From the NCBI GenBank assembly GCA_029204225.1, contig MU835921.1, positions 1-35,059 of the forward strand: a stretch of DNA of 35,059 nucleotides. The letters are read 5' to 3'. This DNA comes from Diphasiastrum complanatum. Lineage: Eukaryota; Streptophyta; Lycopodiopsida; Lycopodiales; Lycopodiaceae. A program made the position numbers and the translations under genes. The number at the start of each line of letters is the position of its first letter. Within the stretch, counting starts at the first letter, position 1. Of this stretch, positions 1 to 9,608 are shown piece by piece. A model generated the notes under the pieces. That model had not been told where the DNA came from, did no database searches, and was given only the letters and a program-made list of their open reading frames with translations.

Positions 1-230
1 TTTTTTGGCTAGAAGTATAACCTTCATCTTGAATTTTCAGAGATGGTAGTTATCTCCATCGAGTTTGTCAATGAGAGATGAACTAGATGATGGATCCATT
101 CTGGTTCAACGAGTTCATTGGTAGAAACAACAACTATCGAAATACATTGAATGTGTGTTTGCGAGAAAGACGTCTTGGTAGAAACAAGACTGATAATCCG
201 CAGTAGAAATGCAGATTACTTAAAATGCCT
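1..230 (-). mobile_element. Internal leader of a minus-strand Copia-type element (runs off the left edge)
   Basis: This stretch lies on the internal side of the primer-binding site at 231-242, so it should be the untranslated leader between the PBS and gag of a minus-strand LTR retrotransposon that continues beyond the window. I see no gag-like coding sequence in it. The assignment rests on position only. Confidence 0.45.
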
Positions 231-242
231 GCTCTGATACCA
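231..242 (-). promoter_or_regulatory. Primer-binding site for initiator Met-tRNA
   Basis: Read on the minus strand this is TGGTATCAGAGC, the exact complement of the 3' end of plant initiator Met-tRNA and the usual PBS of Ty1/Copia elements. On the minus strand it directly follows TTACAACA, a normal LTR 3' end, so the LTR boundary lies at 242/243. Confidence 0.85.
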
Positions 243-741
243 TGTTGTAAAATCACGTGTGGGCGTGAGCACCAGCAGAAGTTTGAGGATTGGAGCGGCA
301 TGTAGAAACGGAAATGCAACAGTTAGCAGTAGAATTATTCAAGTAGAAGAATTTATACAGAATGTGCAAATGAACGATGCAGTAGTGAGACAAAAATTAC
401 ACTCTGATAAATACCAACAGTGAGTACAATAGCTTGAACTAATAACTTTAGCTTGCTGAGCGTGATAACGCTGGCTACAGATAAAAACTTTGATTGAAAG
501 AGAAATTCAATCTACTCATTCAAATTAACACTTGAATCAGCTAATATATAGATTTACAAGTGTCAAGGAACAAAATATCTTACAAGCCTTAATGCTATTT
601 ACGCTAGTCTTTGCATTTGTACAAAGTTGGTAACCGCCAACTGCCTTTATGATATTTGGTTGTCCAGCTATTTAGGGTCGCTGTTAAGTTGGCAACGTCG
701 GTCAGCCAATGTAGCAAAATGCGAAAAACCCGAAGGTGCCA
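243..741 (-). mobile_element. 5' LTR of a minus-strand Copia-type element
   Basis: The inner boundary at 243 is firm because it abuts the PBS: the plus strand reads TGTTGTAAAATC, so the minus strand ends in CAACA. The outer boundary is a guess at 741, where the minus strand would begin TGGCACC just before the 45-bp tandem repeat. A TATA-like segment (minus-strand CTATATATTAG) lies near 541-553, a sensible place for the LTR promoter. No second LTR is in the window to confirm the length. Confidence 0.6.
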
Positions 742-743
742 TG

Positions 744-903
744 TGGCAAGCCATGTAGGCCTACCATAGCCTATCATAGGTTGCCACATGGCAAGCCACG
801 TAGGCCTACCATAGCCTATCATAGGTTGCCACATGGCAAGCCATGTAGGCCTGCAATAGCCTATCCTAGGTTGCCACATGGCAAGCCACATAGGCCTGCC
901 ACA
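744..903 (+). repeat. 45-bp tandem repeat, about 3.5 copies, with palindromic junctions
   Basis: Copies begin at 744, 789, 834 and 879, exactly 45 bp apart, each starting TGGCAAGCCA and ending GGTTGCCACA. The junction TTGCCACATGGCAA is close to a perfect palindrome, so the array is also a chain of inverted repeats. Copies differ at a few positions. Related degenerate pieces occur at 904-1090 and around 4497-4595. It translates as a repetitive peptide, but I regard that as incidental. Confidence 0.9.
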
Positions 904-1090
904 TGGCAAATCATGTAAGCTTGGGGCTATCATAGGCTTGGGCGGCAAGCCAACTGAGCTCTGCTATGTAGGCCTGAGTGGACCCAAAGAGATAGAGATC
1001 AAGAGGTGGGCTCGAAAGCTGACACGTGGCAAGCCATGTAGGCCTACCATAGGCTTGTGTGGTAAAGCACATAGGCTCATGTCTACCACA
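904..1090 (+). repeat. Degenerate copies of the 45-bp repeat family
   Basis: Motifs GGCAAGCCATGTAGGCC, AGGCTTG and CACATAGGC recur in scrambled order, for example at 1024-1060. The stretch lies between the regular array and the gag fragment that follows. No independent gene is visible. Confidence 0.6.
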
Positions 1091-1365
1091 CAAGCATGTT
1101 GCAGTTCACCATCTTCGTCTTGATCTTTGGCTTTGTCTTTGTTGGATGCTTGAGAGAATTGGTTCTTACTCCTTCCTTTATGCTTGCCTTTGACAAAGAG
1201 GGCTTTGTCACTTCCACCATGCTTGCGTTTGTTCATCCTGGAGAGTTTATAGCTTTTTCTAGATTCTTCAAAAATAAGAATTCCTTGGAGAGTTTCTAGA
1301 TTAGGCAACTCCTCCTTAATAGCAAAAGACTGAACAAGATTATCATAGTCATTTGTGATTAGCAC
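1091..1365 (-). pseudogene. Copia gag fragment
   Basis: The minus-strand translation contains the gag signature YDNLVQSF...LPNLETLQGIL..EESRK followed by a lysine- and glycine-rich stretch (KGKHKGRSKN). This is typical of the part of Copia gag between the UBN2-type domain and the zinc knuckle. The upstream half of gag is missing at 1365, and the downstream end runs into the 45-bp repeat family before any zinc knuckle. It is a non-functional remnant, probably from an element unrelated to the LTR at 243-741. Confidence 0.75.
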
Positions 1366-2065
1366 AATAACCTGATTCTAGATTGATTAGCAAGATCTAG
1401 TTCAGAAGAAATGGCTAACCACAATCTAGCATGCTAAGCATCAGAATATGATAGCAACTAATCAATAATGAACAAAAGTACAAGATATAAGTGTATAAGC
1501 ATTAGCTTCAACATGAGTTAGAGAGAGAAAGATAAATAGATAACAAGCAAAATAGTTTAGATCCAAAATGGCATGAGGTAGCTAACAAACTTTGGTTCTT
1601 CATCATTGATTGTGAGGAGAGCTACACATATTTATGGAGTTTGAGGTAGCTCGAGGTAGAACCACATCCATTCATTACAAAATGACATGTAACTAGAGTC
1701 TATGTGACATTTGTCACTTGCCATGCATGAAATTCTATCAACTTTTTACAAGTGTGCTAGTTCTAACTAACAAAGTACAAATCATCATGCATGTGTCCAT
1801 TACACTTTGTGAATGCCTTGCATGTCACTATGGATCACTTACAATTAATGCATGTGAATTGCCAAAAGTTTCTACAAGCATGACTTTGCTAATTTCATGT
1901 CTACAAACTCTATGCAAGTTGTATTCTTCAATCTAGACATTACATAACCATGTAGCTCGAGTTCTATGTAGGCCAAACTTGGCATTTTGCATTTATGAGC
2001 TACATACTTGCATGGTACAACATTTGTAGCAAGCCAAGAAATCAATATGGATTGTTTTTCCAATT
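1366..2065. other. No gene seen; possible decayed LTR
   Basis: There is no supportable coding sequence. The minus strand around 1610-1650 reads CCATAAATATGTGTAGC in an AT-rich context, which resembles an LTR TATA region. I found no PBS or matching second copy, so LTR identity is only a suggestion. Confidence 0.3.
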
Positions 2066-2922
2066 TTAACATGAACTTGCTCCACTATCAATCCACCATG
2101 GATCTAGATCTCCATCATTAGCAAACATACATGAATACATCACCAAAACATCATCATTTGTATTTTGAACATTTGATCCATCCTCATCAAGCATTAGATT
2201 ACCTTGCTTGTCTCCTTGATCTCTCTTCTTCTTGTAGCACTCACCTGAAAAGTGTCCTTCGATGCCATAATAGAAGCAGTTGAGCTTTGACCTATCTTTC
2301 CTTTTGCCATTTGAAGAAGCCTCCCCTTGATCTTGCCCTTTAAACCACTTGCTTTTGCTTTTTCCCTTGAATTTGACCTTGATGAACATAGCCTCCTCTC
2401 CAACATGAGATGTTGATGAAGATCCACCTCTTGCTTGAACTATATTCTTCATTGATCAAGATCTCTTGAAGATCCATCAAACTTGGCAAAGTTCATTGAA
2501 TAAAAAGACTTTGTACAATGTTAGCATGAGCATCCAACAAACCATTAAGAATAACTTGAACAAGCTCTCCTTCCTTAATGCTCTCATCAATACAAGCCAA
2601 CTCATTATTCAAAGATTTTACTCTCAAAACAAAAGTGTTTGGACTTTCTCCACTCTTTTGCAAACATTGAAAGATTTTTCAACAGTGTAGAAGTATACTT
2701 GGATTCATAAAGCTTCTTCGGAGCTTCCCAAGCCTCACTTGATGAAGTACACTTACCAACTTCCTTGAGAAGTTCATTGGTAACATTCATCTTAATCATA
2801 TGTAGAGCTCTTTTGGCCCTCTTGTCATAAGTTAATAAAAGGACTTTAGGCCTTTTTTTGGGACTTTTAATGTCGCAGGGCCTAAATGTCAAGTTAGTAA
2901 ATAAAATAGGGGTTCTCACCAA
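2066..2922 (-). pseudogene. Copia gag-protease remnant
   Basis: Read on the minus strand from 2922, the gag N-terminal half carries AKRALHMIKMNVTNELL and a SEAWEAPKKLYESK segment, the usual Copia gag pattern. The frame then breaks, and 2452-2066 carries a basic region, a zinc knuckle CFYYGIEGHFSGEC and the protease motif WWIDSGAS. The knuckle has tyrosine where the second metal-binding cysteine should be, so it is defective. The reading stops right after the protease active-site motif; integrase, RT and RNase H are absent. The upstream end near 2840-2922 joins unrelated sequence, which suggests a further insertion or deletion. Confidence 0.8.
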
Positions 2923-3740
2923 ATTTCAATTTTAGATTGGTTCCCTCCAATTTTGAATGGGTTCCCACTCCTTTTTAACTTTTCATAGCTAGGGAGGTAG
3001 AAATGGACCAATAGGATTTTGAGGCCAAGGTCCTCCTCTCTCCTATTCTTGTTGTGTTGCTGGCCTCTCTTCCAAACCTACAACATAATGCAAAACATCA
3101 TTCATCTCAAGAAGTGGTTCCATCCTCACTTTCCACAATGCATAGTTGCTAGCCTATCATTGCCTTCAAACATGTATCCACTTGATGTAGCTATGTTGCA
3201 ATGACTTGATCCTTCTCTTCTAGCCTATTCCAATGCACAAAGCACTCTTTTGAAATACAACAAATGTTTTCAAAAAAAGTCACAAAGATATGGAACCTCT
3301 CAATTCTCTTCTAGCACTTACATCAAGCAAATCAACACATATAATAGTGAAATCTTGATCAACCTATGATCTATCCTTAATCTAATGACTCTTGCCACTT
3401 CCTAAGATTGAAGTTCAGTAACCTCACAATCTTGAGATCCAATCAAAATTAGAGTTTTGACAAAATCACACAAAATTGGATATTTCAAAGTCTACATGCA
3501 ATTGCCTAAAACTTGATATGCAATCTTGTAGCCACCACTTAGGCTTTTCTAATGCATCAAAAATAGGCCAAATCCAACAAGTGAAGTGTGAAATCGGAAT
3601 TGATCAAGTATATAAACCTATTTTAAGTTTTGATCTACAAAAGAAGAATCTGATTTTTGGGTAGAAGTCGATCTAGCATGTTGATATCTTCTTCAAATCC
3701 TTGATAGATGTGCTTGATCCTCTCATAACCTGCAACACAA
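2923..3740 (-). mobile_element. Probable leader and unassigned sequence of a minus-strand LTR element
   Basis: The stretch lies between the gag remnant at 2066-2922 and a PBS at 3741-3752 in the same orientation, so at least part should be leader. It is AT-rich, contains no recognisable coding sequence, and about 2850-3050 looks like foreign sequence interrupting the start of gag. The assignment is by position. Confidence 0.4.
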
Positions 3741-3752
3741 GCTCTGATAGCA
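3741..3752 (-). promoter_or_regulatory. Primer-binding site (initiator Met-tRNA, one mismatch)
   Basis: The minus strand reads TGCTATCAGAGC, one mismatch from the canonical TGGTATCAGAGC. It is followed on the plus strand by TGTGAAG, consistent with an LTR end at 3753. It probably belongs to the element whose gag-protease remnant lies at 2066-2922. Confidence 0.65.
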
Positions 3753-4070
3753 TGTGAAGAATTTCAGATCATCAAGATCCAAAAAATTGGTTTGATCTAT
3801 GGTCAAAAAGACAAGCAAATCACCAACCTTGCCAAAGTGGGAAAACCAACATCTACACTATGAATGAGATGCAAACTCTAATAGATTTTGATCAAACATC
3901 AATAAATACATGAAATGAAGTTTTTGTCCATACAAAAATATTAAGCTATTGTATTTTACACTTGTGGATTTGAAAATAGCATTAAATGAGCATTCTACAC
4001 GCAAATTTGCAAGATGTCACTAATATAGTGCATCGATGTATAAATGACCCAAAGAGAACCATGTATAACA
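3753..4070 (-). mobile_element. Possible 5' LTR of a minus-strand Copia-type element
   Basis: Only the inner edge at 3753 is supported, by the adjacent PBS. The outer edge is unknown; I stop before the GA tract that begins at 4077, though the LTR may extend across it. No second copy was found for comparison. Confidence 0.4.
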
Positions 4071-4072
4071 TG

Positions 4073-4496
<424 letters not shown>

Positions 4497-4595
4497 TCTC
4501 ACATGTGACAAGTCATATAGGCATGACATAGGCTTGATGTCTGTCATGTAGGCATGTTGCAGTCTGTCGCATGGGCTTGACATAGGCTTGTTGCG
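4497..4595 (+). repeat. Dispersed relative of the 45-bp repeat
   Basis: Repeated short blocks ATAGGCATG, CATAGGCTTG and ATGTAGGCATG echo the units at 744-1090, but the order is scrambled. It lies directly before the second GA tract. Confidence 0.55.
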
Positions 4596-4601
4596 TGAAA
4601 C

Positions 4602-4602
<1 letters not shown>

Positions 4603-4667
<65 letters not shown>

Positions 4668-4677
4668 GTGTGTGTGT
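4603..4677 (+). repeat. (AG)n microsatellite followed by a short (TG)n
   Basis: About 31 AG units run from 4603 to 4664, then a short TG run to about 4677. Purines are again on the plus strand. Confidence 0.97.
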
Positions 4678-4877
4678 CCCACCAGGAAACAAATGATGAA
4701 TAAAAGTGTGTGTGGATAAAGGGTAATTTGAATTCGGATTGGACCCCTTAGGTGCATGCATTGGGAGGAGGGCCATGCATCCTTTTCCTCAGACGTGCAT
4801 CCTCCTCCCCATCATTTTTAGTTAAAATAAGTGTATGCATGGGTGAGGTGAGGAGGATGCATGGGCCCCCTCACCCA

Positions 4878-4880
<3 letters not shown>
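4678..4880. other. No gene seen; two GGATGCATG-rich blocks
   Basis: The phrases GAGGAGG and CATGCATCC recur around 4765-4875, giving a weak inverted and direct repeat structure. I see no gene. Confidence 0.4.

Positions 4881-4910
<30 letters not shown>
4881..4910 (+). repeat. (AT)n microsatellite, about 15 units
   Basis: Pure AT dinucleotides immediately before the GTCGTTGACGGG repeat block. Confidence 0.97.
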
Positions 4911-4913
<3 letters not shown>

Positions 4914-4918
4914 TTGAG

Positions 4919-5205
4919 AGTGTCCGTCGTTGACGGGGGCGATGGCAACCGATCTAGGTGACGGCTAGTGATTTGGAAATTCAGTATGTCGTTGACGGGC
5001 AATGACGACCGATCTAGGTGGCAGCCGATAATCTAGTGGTATGCCCATTGTTGATGGCGGGCAATGGACGACCAACGATCTAGTGGGGATGCCCATCATT
5101 GTGACCAAAGATCTGGGTGGCGAGTAGTCCTATTGCAGTCTAAAATGGTCGGAAGTTGACGGGCGACCAAATAACATGTGCCCATCGTTGACGGTTGTTG
5201 ACATG
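4919..5205 (+). repeat. Degenerate repeats of a CCGTCGTTGACGGG hairpin motif
   Basis: Variants of TGYCCRTCGTTGACGGGC followed by GACCRACGATCTAGGTGGC occur at about 4921, 4987, 5041, 5090, 5155 and 5181, with spacing of roughly 30-70 bp. The core can fold as a short stem with a three-base loop. The same core, in better shape, lies at 26836-26852, also beside AT-rich sequence, so this is a dispersed repeat family. Confidence 0.7.
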
Positions 5206-6030
5206 TTCAAAATTTAACCATGTTCAACAATAGCACAGAGAGTATCTGTGTTTGCGAATGTTTGTTAACAGGCGGCCCACAGTTCAAAGTGATTATGTTG
5301 TTTATGCATGTGGTATGTATGTTTGTTTTGTTGGAATTCGATGTTCAGCCTCAAATCCATTCAATAATGAGCATCCTAAAAGCTATACAATACCCAGAAA
5401 AAGAAGACTCGAATTTTTCAAAAGGTTGAGTTATCCGACCCATTATAACTCTTATCAAAGAAAAAATCCCGACCCTGGGTGTCATGCCCATGACTGGTCT
5501 TGGGTAGCGTGTCCATGCTAGGGATGAGTAGACCAACAACCCGTAAGCTAATTGTGACTATAAGGGGATTGGGGCCCTTAAGTGTACATGGTCATAATTA
5601 ATGGTTGTAGGCCTAAACACTTGATGGTGGATTTGTATGGGTCTATCAGTGAGTCATTGGAGAACTGGATGACGTGGCCTAGATAGGTTGTAGAGGTGTC
5701 CAGTGAGGTGTCACAGTGCACTACTAGTGGTGCATGGGCCTTGGAGGGTATAAGTATACCTATTGGGCTCTTACTAGTGTATGCTTGATAGCATGACCAG
5801 TGGCAGGATGTTGTTGGTGTGATGCCTCATTCCTCTCTGATTTATTGATCCATAGCTTGGGGGCTAGATCCATTCGATCTAGGTTGGTTGGGTTGGTTTG
5901 TCCACCATCAGGTTCCCTTGTGTTGCTTGTGATTGGCATGCCTATAATAGGATCCTTGGATTGGGGACTTTATACTGGGTTGGCTCAAATCAGGTGTGAC
6001 TTTTCTGACTGTAGGCATCCTTGTCAAAAA
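5206..6030. other. No gene seen
   Basis: Moderate-complexity sequence with short open frames but no domain or element signature that I recognise on either strand. Confidence 0.5.
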
Positions 6031-6372
6031 ACCGACCCAATGGTAAAAATTCGACCCAATGGAAAAAATACGGCCCAATGGAAAAAAAATCCGACCTAGT
6101 GGTAAAAATCCAAACCAATGGCAAAAATTTGACTCAGAGCATTTTTCGACCCAATCATTAAAAATTTGATCCAATGGTAAAAATTCGACCCAATGGTACA
6201 AATCCAACCCAATGGTACAAATCCGACCCAATGGTAAAAATCCGACCCAATGGAAAAACAAATCCAACCCAATCGTAAAAATCTGATCCAGTAGAAACAA
6301 TCTGACCCAGTGGTAAAAATTTGAACCCATGGCAAAAATCCGACCCAAAGCATTTTTCAACCCAATGGTAAA
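6031..6372 (+). repeat. Degenerate tandem repeat, period about 19 bp
   Basis: The unit CGACCCAATGGTAAAAATC recurs about 17 times, with variants such as GGCCCAATGG and length drift of one or two bases. Because 19 is not a multiple of three, all minus-strand frames give overlapping Trp/Phe/Gly-rich peptides; these are not genes. Confidence 0.9.
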
Positions 6373-6481
6373 AATCAAAAAAATCTGCTCTGTTCGAATT
6401 TTGTCGATCTAATGTTAATTCCATCAAAGAGAGATTTTCTGACCCTTGTTAGGATCCTAACTTCTCCGAACATGCTCGATC

Positions 6482-6598
6482 GATTCAAATCGGTCCGAAC
6501 AGATTTGAACCGATATGAACAGATTCAAACCAATTCGAACAGATCCAAATAGATCTGAACCGATCCAAAACAGATCCGAACCAACCCGAACAGATCCA
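6482..6598 (+). repeat. 20-bp tandem repeat, about 5.5 copies
   Basis: Units such as GATTCAAATCGGTCCGAACA follow each other every 20 bp from 6482, with one shortened 11-bp unit near 6562. Each unit is itself two diverged 10-bp halves of the type GATCCGAACC. It lies about 230 bp upstream of the ubiquitin-conjugating enzyme exon. Confidence 0.88.
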
Positions 6599-6828
6599 CC
6601 GAACATATTTTTGTTCCACGAACAAAATTACATGGGAAAATATACTAAGATTTTCGAACAATACACGTTCGAAGTATTCAATCCTTTGGAAAAAAAAATT
6701 TGAGTTTTTGAATAGATTTTTCCAATATTTCAACAAAATTTACATACACCTCATAATCAACTCATTTAATTAGCTTCGAGCAAACAAAAACCACTTCCGA
6801 ACCAACTCTTTATTCGTGTCCCAGTTTC

Positions 6829-6898
6829 ATGGCTTCGAAGCGCATTTTGAAGGAGTTGAAAGATCTACAGAAGGATCTCCCCACATCGTGCAACGCTG
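6829..6898 (+). pseudogene. Isolated first exon of a ubiquitin-conjugating enzyme (E2) gene
   Basis: From the ATG at 6829 the plus strand encodes MASKRILKELKDLQKD followed by a Leu-Pro-Thr-Ser-Cys-Asn-Ala segment. This is the N-terminal helix of the conserved plant UBC8/UBC10/UBC28-type (UBCD/UBE2D-like) E2 enzymes, which pass ubiquitin from E1 to E3-bound substrates. After 23 codons plus one base it reaches G^GTAAAT, a good 5' splice site in a plausible position. The next exon, which should carry the rest of the UBC fold and the active-site cysteine, is not found in the following 600 bp before an LTR begins, nor anywhere else I looked. A Leu replaces the usual Pro after KD, and Asn replaces the usual Ser before Ala-Gly. 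Either a gene was broken by retrotransposon insertion or a first exon was captured or duplicated. The match of 23 residues is too good to be chance. Confidence 0.82.
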
Positions 6899-7540
6899 GT
6901 AAATATTTCATTTTATTTCATTTCTCTTATTGTAGTTGGCTTAACCGTTATCATCAATATTTGAATATTTATGCTAAGATTATGTTCGGTGAAGCCAGAA
7001 AATGACATATCTAAGAGCTTATGTGTTTTTTATGTGTCTAGGTTTTACGATCAGTATATCGGACCAGTGAATCCTCCTTCTAAAACAACCTACTATTGCA
7101 AACTTCCAACAATCTGAATCAATTGCCTCTCTATGCTAAAAACAATCACATTTATGAAGACAATATTTATTGCTAATGGATCGCCCTTGTAGAGACAACA
7201 TACCTTTGTAGATAATTGCATTTCTGTAGCCAGATAGCCACACTTATGAAATCATCTTCTGATGGATTCAATACTAAGCCAACTGTCTACGATCCTCTAT
7301 TTGTTGAATCAGAGATATGAGTAGTTCTAAATTTTGAATGCTCCAATGAGCCATCATTTCTATCACTTCCAAAAGCACGTATGGCAGATTCTAAATTACT
7401 ACATTTGGCAATGAGAAAATTTATTCTTCAACCAGAATAATTCATTTGAGTTATCCATTTGTTACGATTTGGTCATTTTACAGAAACTCAGTTGAATTGG
7501 ATTCTGTGCTTCAAAAAAAGTGAGTAAAAAACAGGGGTCC
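6899..7540. other. No gene seen; would be intron 1 of the broken E2 gene
   Basis: AT-rich sequence following the splice donor at 6899. There are acceptor-like sites (TTGTAG near 6937, GTGTCTAG near 7040), but what follows does not encode the expected E2 second exon. Around 7080-7320 two frames are fairly open, without a family I recognise. Confidence 0.45.
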
Positions 7541-7544
7541 TAAA

Positions 7545-8125
7545 CATGCCAAAGATGAATTAAGCTCTTTTGGCTTAGTATTAAGATAAAATATTCAAGG
7601 TAGGTAGAAGTAGAAAGTCGAGCTAACATAGGAATTGCCATTTGTACTTTGCATGCCACATTTAATGCATGAAGATACTAGGTGGCACAAATAGACCTAT
7701 TGAGGTGGCTTGAAGAAGTCTAGATAGCTTGAGAGGTGGATTCATAACTCCAATTCAACTCAAAGTAGAAGGAGAGTCCATGGATCTATATATATGTGAT
7801 GTACTCTCATTGGGAAGTGTGATTTTTGTGTGTAATGCAAATTTGGAGACTAAGCTCTTTGTGCCATCTCTCTCTAGTCGAGTTTGTACATTCAATTTCT
7901 CTCTCTAGCCGAGTTGAGACATTTATTGTACTTAGTTTTATGTTTTAAATGCATCTTACACGTGTGAGAGCATTTTGTGAATAGATCTTACTTGTAACAC
8001 AATAATATTGCTTGTATGATCAACTTTCCTATTGTCAATCAATGCTAGTTTGATCTTTATGGTATTATTGGGCTTAGGAGGTCAAAAATACATGTGTAGA
8101 ACATCCCACACGTGTGAATTTAACT
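7545..8125 (+). mobile_element. 5' or solo LTR of a plus-strand Copia-type element
   Basis: The right edge is placed by the PBS at 8126. The region has the usual LTR layout: a TATA box (CTATATATATGTG near 7787), a run of CTCTCTCTAG-type direct repeats at 7865-7910, and a T-rich 3' half. The last two bases before the PBS are CT rather than CA, so the end has decayed or is offset. The left edge near TGCCAAAG (7548) is a guess. Confidence 0.6.
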
Positions 8126-8138
8126 TGGTATCAGAGCC
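8126..8138 (+). promoter_or_regulatory. Primer-binding site (initiator Met-tRNA)
   Basis: TGGTATCAGAGCC is a 13-base match to the complement of the plant initiator Met-tRNA 3' end, on the plus strand, opposite to the surrounding Copia coding remnants. Confidence 0.85.
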
Positions 8139-8365
8139 AACCTAACATTTACAAGCAAATCTAATCAAAAAGTTTCCAAATTTGATCAGATTTCAAGCTA
8201 GGAATTGTCTAGATTCTACTTTCTAGCTAGTTTGCAGTTTCTTGGTGATTTTGAGTCTCAAACCACTTTGATTGGTCCATATCAGGTACTGTACGGAATT
8301 TCAGGTGCAGGCACATGTCAAATCAGACCAATTTCAGTTTGGTGGTTCTCTCTCACCTTAGCTCG
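8139..8365 (+). mobile_element. Leader of the plus-strand LTR element, truncated
   Basis: Follows the PBS at 8126-8138 and has no coding sequence. It ends where RNase H sequence of the opposite-strand element A begins (about 8366), so the plus-strand element has lost all its genes or was cut off by a rearrangement. Confidence 0.5.
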
Positions 8366-9215
8366 TTCGCCATCTTGGCTGCTGCAACATACTCTGCTTC
8401 ACAAGATGATTGCGAATTATGGTCTGCTTTCTGTTGATTCATATCACAGCTGCTCCGGCTGCTGTTGTGCATCCTTCTGAGACGCTCTTGCAGTCATCTT
8501 TCAGGGATGCCCAACTTGTATCGCTGTAGGATTTGATCTAGAATCCTTCATGCTGAGAGAAAGACAGCCCATAATCCTTCGTCTGTTGAAGGTATTGTAG
8601 AAACCTTTTGGCTATCTTCCAGTGCATAAGGCCTGGATTGATATTAAACTGGCTCATTCTGAAAACTGCATAAGCAATGTCAGGGCATGTATTGTCTGCC
8701 AAGTATATGAGTGATCCAATCAACCTCCTGTAGGGCACGTTCTGCATGGCTTCCTGCTCTTCTGCATTCTACGGATAGTCCTACTTGGTCAGGATTGTTC
8801 CAGCTACCATCAGCGTGTTAACTTCCTTGCAGATTGACTATCATATGAAAATCGTCAATGATTCTCTGGATGTATCTTGACTGGTGAAGATACAACTTTC
8901 CTTTGTCAAGATCTCTGTCAATCTGCAATTCTAGGTAGCATCTTATTTTCCCTAGGTCTGATATTTTAAAATACTATGAAATATCATGCTTTACCTAAGC
9001 AATCAGGTCGTCTCTTCAGGACAGAATCAAGGTGTCATCAACGTAGACAACAATGATTATGATTTTTTCATCCGTGACCTTTGTATAGACATTGTAGTCA
9101 ACTATCAATGGTTGAAATCCTAAGTATTTGAGGGTGTGATCCTTCTTCTTATACCACTGCTTGGCGGACTACTTCAGTCTGTATATGCTTATTTGCATTC
9201 GGTAGGCGTAGTTAG
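8366..9215 (-). pseudogene. Copia element A, C-terminal RT and RNase H part
   Basis: On the minus strand, from 9215 downward, the translation reads a IYRLKQSAKQWYKK segment, then VVYVDDTLIL (the RT active-site YVDD), an RQ..LEL-type motif, YRRLIGSLIYLADNTCPDIAYAV, HW..AKRFLQYLQ, and finally an RNase H stretch with CEAEYVAAAKMANELR. Several stops and frame shifts interrupt it, for example after TLIL near 9020. RNase H is cut off after about the EAEY motif at 8366. This piece continues the RT whose beginning lies at 13960-14640; the two are separated by element B, and about 60-70 residues of RT between the fingers and the IYGLKQ motif are missing. Confidence 0.85.
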
Positions 9216-9467
9216 TTAAGAAAACATAGTTTAAACACCCAACCGGATCAATCACCACAGCACAACGTCAAGTGCAACAAGACAAGACAACAGAGTTGCT
9301 CTCCACATACTGTATATCCAACTAATCAATAAGTACAAAGATATAGTTGCTTAAAGACACTCAAAGGACTTGTAAAAGAAAGACGGCCCGATAATTCTAG
9401 AACTAAGCACACGTGGTGCCGTCAAAATAAGAAAGCATTGTATAAGTCGATCATTGCTATTTTAACT
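9216..9467 (-). mobile_element. 3' LTR of Copia element B
   Basis: On the minus strand a polypurine stretch GAGGGAGAGAG (9467-9477) precedes AGTTAAAATAGCAATGATC, where Copia LTRs normally start TGTTAAAAT. Downstream come a CACGTG box (about 9408-9415) and a TATA-like CAACTATATC, then T-rich sequence ending GTTTTCTTAAC at about 9216, where element A resumes. No matching 5' LTR is seen upstream of gag at 13425. Confidence 0.65.
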
Positions 9468-9477
9468 CTCTCCCTCA
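9467..9477 (-). promoter_or_regulatory. Polypurine tract of element B
   Basis: Minus strand GAGGGAGAGAG lies directly before the 3' LTR start, the expected primer for plus-strand DNA synthesis in LTR elements. Confidence 0.6.
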
Positions 9478-9608
9478 ATGATCAGCGTCTCTCTTTATTT
9501 TAGAGTTTACTCTATTCATGGAACATACCTCCATAATAGTATTACAAGTAAACACTTTTCACATAACCAGATCTAATCCAAGTTTGGCTCTCAAAGTCTC
9601 AAACTTTT

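Noticed and set aside
604-948. Minus-strand frame of 114 codons and its plus-strand counterparts over the 45-bp repeat
   Set aside because: 45 is divisible by three, so the frame stays open through the array; the repetitive peptide has no known relatives I can name.
5908-6427. Minus-strand Trp/Phe/Gly-rich frames
   Set aside because: Product of the 19-bp minisatellite; all three frames give similar peptides.
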